Positions 34,233-44,509 of a DNA stretch of 64,000 nucleotides are shown piece by piece. Both the position numbers and the translations under genes were made by a program. Numbering within the stretch: the first letter of the stretch is position 1; each line of letters begins with the position of its first letter. The stretch lies in assembly GCA_050186725.1 (NCBI GenBank), contig JBFWYG010000001.1:62001-126000 (forward strand). The letters are read 5' to 3'. The stretch comes from JADJYF01 sp050186725 (GTDB taxonomy: Bacteria; Pseudomonadota; Gammaproteobacteria; Ga0077536). The notes below the pieces were generated by a model. That model was not told the DNA's origin. It did no database searches and saw only the letters and a list, made by a program, of their open reading frames with translations.

Positions 34233-36686
34233 TCAGGCGCTCTGCCGCAAGGGACCCGCGAGGCGCGCGGGCACGTCGGCTGCCGGCAGCGCGCGGCTGT
34301 AGACGAAACCCTGCACCACGTCGCACTGCTTGGCGACGATGACCTCGAGCTGCGCGGCGGTCTCCACGCCTTCGACGATCACCTGCAGACCGAGGGTGTG
34401 GGCCATGGCGACGATCGCCGCGACGATTTCCGCGTCTTCCTGGTTCTGATCTATTTCCATGATGAAGCTGCGATCGATCTTGAGCGTGTCGATGGGAAAG
34501 CGCCTGAGGTAACTGAGCGAGGAATAACCGGTGCCGAAGTCGTCGAGCGCGACGCCGGCGCCGGATTCGCGCAGGGTGTTCAAGGCCGCCACCGCCCGAT
34601 CCGGTTGGCGCATGATGGCCGACTCGGTGATCTCGATCTCGATCCGCCCGGGCGGCAGATGATGGCGCTGCACCGCGGCGCGCACCACCTCGGCCACGTC
34701 CTGACGTTCGAACTGCACACCCGAGACGTTCACCGAAATGGGCACCGGCCGTACGCCGCGTGCGTCCCAGGCGCGCGCCTGGCGGCAGGCTTCGTCGATC
34801 ACCCATTCGCCGATCTGCAGGATGAGCCCGGTCTCCTCGGCGAGCGGGATGAAGGCGCCCGGTGAGATCGGCCCGGTGTCCGGATCGGTCCAGCGCAGCA
34901 GCGCCTCGAGACCGACGATCTCGTCGCGGCGCGGATCGACCTGGGGCTGGTAGTGCAGGGACAGGTGATGCTCGGCGATGGCCTTGCGCAGCTTGGCCTC
35001 CAGCGCCGCGCGCTCCAGCACCGCGGCGTTCATCGACGACTGGAAATACTGGTAAGCGTTCTTGCCCAGGCTCTTGGCGTGGTACATGGCGATGTCGGCG
35101 TTGCGCATCAGTTCGCCGGCGTCGGCGCCGTCGTCCGGATAGAGCGCGATGCCGATGCTGGCGCCGATATGGCAATCCTGGCCGTTCAGCGTGATGGTCT
35201 CGCCGAGTGTCTTGATGAAGCGGCGCGCCACGGTGCCGGGGCCATGCGGATCGTGCACCGCGGTCAGCAGCACGATGAACTCGTCGCCGCCGAGACGCGC
35301 GAGCAGGCCATCCTTGCCGAAGGCGCTCGCCTCGCAGTGCGTGACCATGTCCTCCTCGCGTAGCCGCGCCGTCAGGCGACGCGCGATCTCCTTCAGGAGC
35401 AGATCGCCGGTCTGGTGACCTAGCGTGTCGTTGATGCGTTTGAAGCCGTCGATGTCGATGAACAGCACACCGAGCTTCTGGCTGGATCGTTCGGCCTGCG
35501 ACAGCGCGCGCGTCAGGTAGTCGCGGAACATCGCGCGGTTCGGTAGCCCCGTGAGGTTGTCGTGGTAGGCGAGGAAGCGCACGCGATCGTCGGCCGCCTT
35601 GAGATTGCGCGCCATGTCCTCGACCGAGCGCGCGAGGTCGCCGATCTCGTCGTCGCTGGCGATACCGCTCTCCACGTCCCAGTGGCCGCTGCCGATCTCG
35701 GCCGCCACCGCGCCGAGCCTGAGCACCGGCTGCACGATGTGCCGCGCCAGCACCGCCACCAGGCCGCCGCCCGTGACCACCAGGATCAGCAGCACGCCGA
35801 GCGCCACCACCGCGCCGGCCTGGAAGATCAGGTTGCGCGTGTCGGCCTGGGGATGGGCGGCGAACAACAGCAGGCCATCGTTCAACTGCCGCATGTGCAG
35901 GCCGGTGGGTTCGTCACCGATGTCCAGCGTGATCTCGTCATTGGCGTTCTTCAGCGCCGCGCTCACCCGCGCGATGAAATCGGCCGGCAGGCGCAGGTCG
36001 GTGCGACCGAACAGGATCTTGCCGGCGGTATCGGTGGCGAACAGGTAGCCGGATTCGCCGACGTGCGCGTCGGCGATGTTGCGCGCGAAGTCCACCAGGT
36101 CGACGGTGATGCCCAGGTAGCCGCGTAGCACCGGCTCGGCGTCGCGGCTGTCCACCGTCTTGTCGAGGCGCTTGACCGCGGCACCGACGAACAATGCCGG
36201 CCGCCCGGTGTCGGGGTGCATGTAGGTCGTGACGTAGGCCCCCTCGGGATGGGCCGCGAGGCGCCGGAACCACTCGGTGCCGCCTTCCTCGTCGCTGGCG
36301 TTGCCAATGTCGAACCGCGCCTGGCGCGCGTCCTCGTAGCCGTCCGGGGCGAGAAAGCGGATCTCGAAGTAGTCGGGAAAGGCGGCCTGGCAGGCGCGGA
36401 AGATGTCGAGCAGGGCCGGCTGCAGCAGGGTGTAGCGATCGGTCTCGCTGGTGGTGGCGTACTTGGTCAGCACCAGGTTGTTCTCGAACAGCTGCAGGTT
36501 GCCGCGCGCGGCGGACACCGCCTGCTGCATGTGCGAGGTGGCATTGCGCAACGCGCGGGCGGTCTCGCTCTCCATCTGCTCGCGCATGGCATCGTGGATG
36601 CGGGTGTAGGCCAGCACGCTCAACACCAGCAGTGGGGCGACCACCAGCGGCAGCACGAGCGCCGGGATCTTGGCCTTCAGTTTCAT
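34233..36686 (-). CDS. Membrane GGDEF-EAL protein (bifunctional c-di-GMP enzyme), MbaA-like
   Basis: 817-residue protein. A transmembrane helix (about 7-28), a periplasmic sensor domain with Cache-like features (about 30-285), a second helix (about 287-312) and a HAMP-like linker lead to GGDEF (Gly466-Phe470, LGGDEF) and EAL (Glu594 in GLEALLRW) domains. The EAL motifs EITES, LDDFGTGYSSL, KIDRSF and VEGVE are intact, so both synthesis and breakdown of c-di-GMP are possible. Only 22 bases separate it from the upstream polyamine-type binding protein gene, a pairing known from NspS-MbaA in Vibrio. Confidence 0.88.
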   Translation of the reverse strand: MKLKAKIPALVLPLVVAPLLVLSVLAYTRIHDAMREQMESETARALRNATSHMQQAVSAARGNLQLFENNLVLTKYATTSETDRYTLLQPALLDIFRACQAAFPDYFEIRFLAPDGYEDARQARFDIGNASDEEGGTEWFRRLAAHPEGAYVTTYMHPDTGRPALFVGAAVKRLDKTVDSRDAEPVLRGYLGITVDLVDFARNIADAHVGESGYLFATDTAGKILFGRTDLRLPADFIARVSAALKNANDEITLDIGDEPTGLHMRQLNDGLLLFAAHPQADTRNLIFQAGAVVALGVLLILVVTGGGLVAVLARHIVQPVLRLGAVAAEIGSGHWDVESGIASDDEIGDLARSVEDMARNLKAADDRVRFLAYHDNLTGLPNRAMFRDYLTRALSQAERSSQKLGVLFIDIDGFKRINDTLGHQTGDLLLKEIARRLTARLREEDMVTHCEASAFGKDGLLARLGGDEFIVLLTAVHDPHGPGTVARRFIKTLGETITLNGQDCHIGASIGIALYPDDGADAGELMRNADIAMYHAKSLGKNAYQYFQSSMNAAVLERAALEAKLRKAIAEHHLSLHYQPQVDPRRDEIVGLEALLRWTDPDTGPISPGAFIPLAEETGLILQIGEWVIDEACRQARAWDARGVRPVPISVNVSGVQFERQDVAEVVRAAVQRHHLPPGRIEIEITESAIMRQPDRAVAALNTLRESGAGVALDDFGTGYSSLSYLRRFPIDTLKIDRSFIMEIDQNQEDAEIVAAIVAMAHTLGLQVIVEGVETAAQLEVIVAKQCDVVQGFVYSRALPAADVPARLAGPLRQSA

Positions 36687-36708
36687 GGTCGCGGCGCTGT
36701 GCGTGCCC

Positions 36709-37767
36709 TCAGTTCTGCACCAGCTGCGAGAACCTGGTGTTGCGATAGCTGAGCGCGCGGGGCGGCAGGGCGGTGAACATCTCGGAGTTCGCCAGGGTCT
36801 TGGCGTCCGGGTAGACCGCGCGATTGGCGAGGAACGCCTTCGGCAGCAGTTTCTCCGCGGCGACGTTCGGTGTGGCGAAGCTCGCGTACTCGGCGTTGCG
36901 CGCGGCGTTGGCCGGCTGGTTGAGAAAGTCGATGAAGGCATAAGCGAGCGCAGGATTGGCCGCGTTGGCCATCACCGCGATGTAATCGACCCACAGGCCC
37001 GTGCCCTGCTCGGGGACCACGTAGTCGATGTTCGAATTGAAGCGCTTCAGCACCAGCGCGTCGCCGTTGAAGGTCATGCGCATGGAGACATCACCGGTCA
37101 CGAGTTCCGAGCGTTCGTTCAGCAGCGACTGCTGGTAGGCGCGCACATAGGGCTTCTGCGCGATCAGGAGGCTCATGGCCTCGTCGATCTCGTGGTGATC
37201 GACACTGTTCACCGAGTGCCCGGCGGCCTTGAGCGCCATGCCGAGGATCTCGCGCGACGAACTCAGCATCGCGACCTTGCCCTTCAGGCCGGCGCCCGGC
37301 TGCAACAGGTCGATCCAGCCCTGGGGCGGCTTCTGCACCAGGTCCCTGCGATAGGCGATGCCGACCGTTCCCCAGAAATAGGGCGCGGCATAGCCCTTGG
37401 CGGCCTCCGCCTTGTCCAGCCACTTGGAATCGATGTGCTTGAGGTTCGGCACTTCCTTGGCGCTGAGCGGCGCGATCCAGCCGTGTGCGCGATAGACGTC
37501 GACATGGGTCTCGTTGATCACCACCAGGTCATAACCGCTGCCGTTGGTGGCGAGCAACAGCTGATCGCGGTTGTCGTCGTCCTCGTAGTTGACCACGCGC
37601 ACCTTCACGTCGCGCTGCTGCTCGAAGGCTGCGATCAGCTCGGGGTCGATGTAGTCGGCCCAATTCAGGATCACGAGCTCCTGGCGCAGTCCTTCCGCGG
37701 CGTGGGTCGGGACGGCCAGCAGCAGGCCGAGCGCGATGAGGGGCAGGCAGAGGTGACGTAGGCGCAT
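36709..37767 (-). CDS. Spermidine/putrescine-type periplasmic binding protein (PotD/PotF/NspS-like)
   Basis: 352-residue periplasmic binding protein with a signal peptide (cleavage after THA, about residue 23). ELVILNWADYIDPELIAAFEQQ, the opening strand-helix of the PotD/PotF family, is followed by YDLVVINETHVDVY and WGTVGIAYRRDL. Polyamine transport operons contain an ATPase and two permeases, none of which is here. The next gene is a membrane GGDEF-EAL enzyme, so this protein is more likely a sensor subunit than a transporter part (inference). A divergent Nudix gene lies on the other side. Confidence 0.88.
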   Translation of the reverse strand: MRLRHLCLPLIALGLLLAVPTHAAEGLRQELVILNWADYIDPELIAAFEQQRDVKVRVVNYEDDDNRDQLLLATNGSGYDLVVINETHVDVYRAHGWIAPLSAKEVPNLKHIDSKWLDKAEAAKGYAAPYFWGTVGIAYRRDLVQKPPQGWIDLLQPGAGLKGKVAMLSSSREILGMALKAAGHSVNSVDHHEIDEAMSLLIAQKPYVRAYQQSLLNERSELVTGDVSMRMTFNGDALVLKRFNSNIDYVVPEQGTGLWVDYIAVMANAANPALAYAFIDFLNQPANAARNAEYASFATPNVAAEKLLPKAFLANRAVYPDAKTLANSEMFTALPPRALSYRNTRFSQLVQN

Positions 37768-37947
37768 GGTGGGTGACGGTTCTGTTGGTCGCACTGATTG
37801 AGGCCACGCTCGCGTCCTGCGCACGGCGCGCGGTCCTGATGAGGCCGGCTTCCCGCTAGCGGCGCGCATGGGCCAAACTTGAGCAGACGTGCGAGTATGG
37901 ACGGCGGGCCGGCTGGCTATACTTGCGCTTCGCCACCGAGTCCGACC

Positions 37948-38418
37948 ATGTCCACCGAGCCACCCGTCGCGCGTTACGCGCTCAACCTGCTGCTGAACCC
38001 GGCCGGCGAGCTGCTGCTCATCCGACGGGTCGAGACGGCGCGCCTCGGCCCCGGTCTGTGGGGCCTGCCAGCCGGCAAGATCGAGCCCGGCGAAACCCCG
38101 GCCGAGGCGGCGTTGCGCGAGATGGAAGAGGAGATCGGCCCCGGACACGAGACCCGCCTGGCACGCTACCTGGGCCCGCTGCGCGACAGCTACTACGGCG
38201 GGATCTACGAGATTCACCTGTTTCATCGTCACTGGCTGGCCGGCGACGTGCGCTTGAACCACGAGCACAGCGCGTTCGCCTGGGTCGCGCCGGAGCGCTT
38301 TCGCGACTACCCGGTGATGGACGGCATCGACGAGGACATCGCCCTGCTCGGCCTGTGGTCGCAGCGCTACCTGAACCCGGCGCGCATCCCGCCCCATCTG
38401 CGTGACAACACGCCATGA
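37948..38418 (+). CDS. NUDIX hydrolase
   Basis: 156-residue Nudix protein. The Nudix box is complete (GKIEPGETPAEAALREMEEEI form, with REMEEEIG as the metal-binding core, residues about 41-63). Substrates of such proteins are nucleoside diphosphates linked to other groups; this short form resembles 8-oxo-dGTP or NADH-type housecleaning enzymes. ATG 37948 fits the family start; TATACT at 37918-37923 may be a -10 box. It overlaps the esterase start by ATGA. Confidence 0.87.
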   Translation: MSTEPPVARYALNLLLNPAGELLLIRRVETARLGPGLWGLPAGKIEPGETPAEAALREMEEEIGPGHETRLARYLGPLRDSYYGGIYEIHLFHRHWLAGDVRLNHEHSAFAWVAPERFRDYPVMDGIDEDIALLGLWSQRYLNPARIPPHLRDNTP

Positions 38419-39191
38419 CGGCGGTCGATCTGCATCACGAAGCGGTCGGCGACGGACCACCGGTGGTGGTGCTGCATGGGCTGTTCGGCGCCGGACGCAA
38501 CTGGATCACGGTGGCCCGCGCGCTGGGTCAGCGCTATCGCTTCCACCTGGTCGACCTGCGCAACCACGGCGCCTCGCCGCACACCGCGACCATGGACTAC
38601 ACGGCCGTGGTGACCGACGTGCGCCGGCTGGTGACCACGCTCGGCCTGGCGAGCTTCACGCTGGTCGGGCACAGCATGGGCGGCAAGGCGGCGATGACCA
38701 TGGCGCTGACCGATCCCCGGGGCGTCGAGCGCGTCGTGGCGGTGGACATCGCGCCGGTCACCTACCCCGATCGCTTCAATGAGGTCATCACCGCGCTGAA
38801 GGCGGTGGACCTCGGCACGATCCGCCGCCGCGCCGACGCCGATCGCGCCCTGGCGGCGGCCATTCCCGATACGGCGGTGCGCCTGTTCGTGCTGCAGAAC
38901 CTGCTGTTCGAGCAGGGCCAGCCGCGCTGGCGCCTGAATCTCGCGACGCTCGAACGCGACATGGCCCATATCCTGGGTCCGCTGCCCGCACCGGCCGACG
39001 CGCACTACGACGGACCCACCTGGTTCATCCGTGGGGCGCTGTCGGACCGCGTCACGGACGAGCACCTGCCGCTCATCGCGCGCTGGTTTCCGCACCACGT
39101 GATCGAGACCGTGGCGGGCGGCGGCCACTGGCCCCACGCCGAGGCGCCCGCCGCCTTCCTCGCCGCCTTCGAGCGCGCGCTCGTCGCCTGA
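38415..39191 (+). CDS. Alpha/beta hydrolase, YbfF-type esterase
   Basis: 258-residue serine hydrolase. HGLFGAGRNW (oxyanion region), LRNHGASPH and the nucleophile elbow GHSMGGK are the YbfF signature; the catalytic His is in GGGHWPHAEAP. YbfF is a thioesterase/esterase of broad acyl specificity. The ATG overlaps the Nudix stop, so the two are co-translated. Confidence 0.87.
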   Translation: MTAVDLHHEAVGDGPPVVVLHGLFGAGRNWITVARALGQRYRFHLVDLRNHGASPHTATMDYTAVVTDVRRLVTTLGLASFTLVGHSMGGKAAMTMALTDPRGVERVVAVDIAPVTYPDRFNEVITALKAVDLGTIRRRADADRALAAAIPDTAVRLFVLQNLLFEQGQPRWRLNLATLERDMAHILGPLPAPADAHYDGPTWFIRGALSDRVTDEHLPLIARWFPHHVIETVAGGGHWPHAEAPAAFLAAFERALVA

Positions 39192-39248
39192 TATGATTCG
39201 GCGGCGCCGCGCCGCGGCGTACGCACAAGAACGCACCGGAGGATTCCC

Positions 39249-39614
39249 ATGATCGGTTACGTCACGCTCGGCACCAACAAGATCGAGCAGGCCGCGCATT
39301 TCTACGACGAACTGTTCGCCATGCTGGGCGCGAAGCGCGCCATGCAGAACGAGCGCTTCATCGCCTGGGGCACCTCGCCCGAAGCGCCCATGGTGTGCAT
39401 CATCAAGCCCTTCGACGGCAAGGCGGCGACGCCGGGCAACGGCAACATGACCGCGCTCTACATCGCCGACAAGACCCAGATCCCGGCGCTGCACGCCAAG
39501 GCGCTGGCCTTGGGCGGCAGCGACGAAGGCGCGCCGGGCGATCGCGGCGACGGCTTCTACGCCGGCTACTTCCGCGACCTGGACGGCAACAAGCTCTGCT
39601 TCTTCAACATGTGA
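39249..39614 (+). CDS. VOC family (glyoxalase/dioxygenase fold) protein
   Basis: 121-residue single VOC module: VTLGTNKIEQAAHFYDELFAMLGAKR at the start and GFYAGYFRDLDGNKLCFF at the end are typical beta-alpha-beta-beta-beta halves. Metal-binding residues are not evident at the N-terminal position, so it could be a lyase or binding protein. GGAGGA precedes ATG 39249, and a TATGAT box sits at 39193-39198. Confidence 0.82.
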   Translation: MIGYVTLGTNKIEQAAHFYDELFAMLGAKRAMQNERFIAWGTSPEAPMVCIIKPFDGKAATPGNGNMTALYIADKTQIPALHAKALALGGSDEGAPGDRGDGFYAGYFRDLDGNKLCFFNM

Positions 39615-39666
39615 TGCGCCGCCGCGCGCCACTCGACGTGGCGCGCGGCGCGCGGCTTGCGCGCCC

Positions 39667-40824
39667 ATGAGCACCGACATCGCCATCGTCGGCATCGGCC
39701 AGACGCGCCCTGTGCGGCGCGCCGATCGGCCGCTGCGCACGCTCGCGGTGGAGGCGGTGCAGGCCGCGCTCGACGACGCCGGGCTGGACGCGGGCGACAT
39801 CGACGGCATCATCACCGACGGTGTGATCATGCCGCACACGGTGCCGCGGGAATTCATCGCCGCGCAGTTCGGCATCGAACGCGGCTTCGACGGCGGCACA
39901 TCCTTCGGCGGCGCCGGCAACGCCTGCGCGCCGGAGCTTGCCCAGCTCGCGATTCGCGGCGGACGCGCGCGCACGGTGCTCTACTACTTCGGCGTCGACT
40001 GGGGTTCGCGCGCCGGCGGCCCCTACGGCTTCCACGACATGTACCCGGCCAAGATGGCCTTCGAGAAGCCCTACGGCTTCAACGCCCAGCCGACCTACTT
40101 CGCGCTGTGGGCGCGACGCTACATGCACGAGTACGGCATGACGCCGGACGACCTGGCCGCGGTCGCCATCGCCCATCGCGACAACGCGCTGTTGAACCCG
40201 CTCGCGCAGAACAGGAAGCCGCTGACGCGGGAAGGCTATTACGCATCGCGCCTGGTGGCCGAGCCGATGCGGGTCGCCGACTGCTGCCTGATCAGCGACG
40301 GCGTCGGCGCCTTCATCATGACCTCGCTCGAGCGCGCGCGGGATCTGCGCCAGCCGCCGGTCAAGGTGCTGGCCTCGCGCTTCGCGAGCGAACCCTTCAC
40401 CGGCGACGACATCTTCACCCAGCAGCGCGAAATCGTGCGCGTGACCGGCGCGCATCGCGCCATGGAGGCGGCGCTCGGCGAGGCCGGCATCACGCGCGCC
40501 GACATCGACTTCGCCGAACTCTACGACTGCTTCACCATCTCGCTCCTGGTACAGCTCGAGGATCTCGGCTTCTGCGCGCGCGGCGAAGCGCCGGCGCTGG
40601 TGCGCGAGCGAGGTATCGGCGTGTACGGTGGCTTGCCGGTCAACACCCACGGCGGCCTGCTCGCGCACAGCTACCTGCTGGGCGTCGAGCACGTGCTGGA
40701 AGCGGTGCGCCAGCTGCGCGGGCAGGCCGGCGCGGCGCAGGTCGCGGGCGCGGAGATCGGCCTGGTCGGCGGCTGGTCCATTCCCGACTACGGTGTGCTG
40801 CTGCTCGGGCGGGACGCGCGATGA
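39667..40824 (+). CDS. Thiolase-like protein (SCP2/lipid-transfer type, non-classical)
   Basis: 385-residue thiolase-fold protein of the acetyl-CoA acetyltransferase-like/Ltp group. The usual nucleophile motif (CSSG or CASG) is replaced by GGAGNACAPEL, while the later motif NTHGGLLAHSY and ELYDCFTISLL are kept. Relatives act with a DUF35 partner as acyl-CoA aldolases in sterol side-chain degradation (Ltp2-ChsH2 type). The downstream gene is indeed a DUF35 protein, overlapping by ATGA. Confidence 0.82.
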   Translation: MSTDIAIVGIGQTRPVRRADRPLRTLAVEAVQAALDDAGLDAGDIDGIITDGVIMPHTVPREFIAAQFGIERGFDGGTSFGGAGNACAPELAQLAIRGGRARTVLYYFGVDWGSRAGGPYGFHDMYPAKMAFEKPYGFNAQPTYFALWARRYMHEYGMTPDDLAAVAIAHRDNALLNPLAQNRKPLTREGYYASRLVAEPMRVADCCLISDGVGAFIMTSLERARDLRQPPVKVLASRFASEPFTGDDIFTQQREIVRVTGAHRAMEAALGEAGITRADIDFAELYDCFTISLLVQLEDLGFCARGEAPALVRERGIGVYGGLPVNTHGGLLAHSYLLGVEHVLEAVRQLRGQAGAAQVAGAEIGLVGGWSIPDYGVLLLGRDAR

Positions 40825-41231
40825 GCGACGCGCTCGCGCCGGAGTTCGCGGCCTTCAACCGTTGGCTCGCGGCCGGTGAACTGCGCCTGCCCTACTGCGA
40901 CGCCTGTCGACGTCATCACTGGTACCCGATGCCGCGCTGTCCGCACTGCCGTGCCGCCGTCACGACCTGGCGCGCGGTCGGAGGCAGGGCGCGCCTGTAC
41001 AGCTGGACCGAGGTCAGCCATCGCTTCGATCCGCGCTACCAGGGACCGCTGCCCTACGTCGTCGCGCTGGTCGAGTTCGACGACGCGCCCGGTGTGCGCC
41101 TGGTGAGCAACCTGGTCGACACGCCGCGCGAGCGGCTTGTGGTGGATTTGCCGCTCGTCGCCGATTTCCGCGCCGCGTGCGAGACGCCGCCACGCGTGTT
41201 GTTTCGCGCCGCGCTCACGCGCTCGGAGTAG
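40821..41231 (+). CDS. Zn-ribbon/OB-fold DUF35 protein
   Basis: 136-residue protein. The N-terminal zinc ribbon is CDAC...CPHC (residues 27-30 and 41-44), followed by an OB-fold (LYSWTEVSHRFDPRYQGPLPYVVALVEFDD). DUF35 proteins bind acyl-CoA and partner thiolase-like enzymes. The ATGA overlap with the thiolase-like gene upstream supports a complex. The substrate is unknown. Confidence 0.85.
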   Translation: MSDALAPEFAAFNRWLAAGELRLPYCDACRRHHWYPMPRCPHCRAAVTTWRAVGGRARLYSWTEVSHRFDPRYQGPLPYVVALVEFDDAPGVRLVSNLVDTPRERLVVDLPLVADFRAACETPPRVLFRAALTRSE

Positions 41232-41306
41232 CGCGAAAAGGGACCTCGCTTGCGGGCCAGCGCCGACGCTCGGCTATGATGGGCCGGCACTGGCGCCCGG
41301 AGGACG

Positions 41307-43040
<1,734 letters not shown>

Positions 43041-43109
43041 GGCGCGCTGGATCTCGGCCCCCGCGGTCGGCACAATGCCGCTCCCTTCACCACCACCCCG
43101 ATGCGCGTC

Positions 43110-44327
<1,218 letters not shown>

Positions 44328-44334
44328 CCCGCCT

Positions 44335-44362
44335 CGGCCGCCGCGCGCCGACGCGGCGGCCG
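44335..44362 (+). terminator. Terminator-like GC hairpin after argG
   Basis: An 11-base-pair stem (44335-44345 with 44352-44362) and a 6-base loop start eight bases after the argG TAG. There is no T-run, so it may act with Rho or as a 3' stabiliser. Confidence 0.45.
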
Positions 44363-44378
44363 GCTCCCCTGCCGAACG

Positions 44379-44455
44379 CGTGACCGCGGTCACGCACCTC
44401 GCGGGCGCGCCTGTGACCACAGTCACGCCGCCGCCCACCGCCGACACAATAATTT
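44379..44455 (+). promoter_or_regulatory. Two CRP/FNR-type boxes and a -10-like element upstream of a diguanylate cyclase gene
   Basis: Box 1 is CGTGA-N6-TCACG (44379-44394, inner part a perfect palindrome). Box 2 is TGTGA-N6-TCACG (44412-44427), one base from the classical CRP consensus. Their centres are 33 bases apart, about three helical turns. An AT-rich TAATTT (44450-44455) stands out in the GC background; if it is the -10, box 2 is centred near -41.5 as in class II activated promoters. The next start codon is 44510. Confidence 0.6.
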
Positions 44456-44509
44456 ACAAAGCCCCGCAGCGCCTCGCACGCGGGCCCGGTGGTGTCCGAG
44501 AGGACCGCG

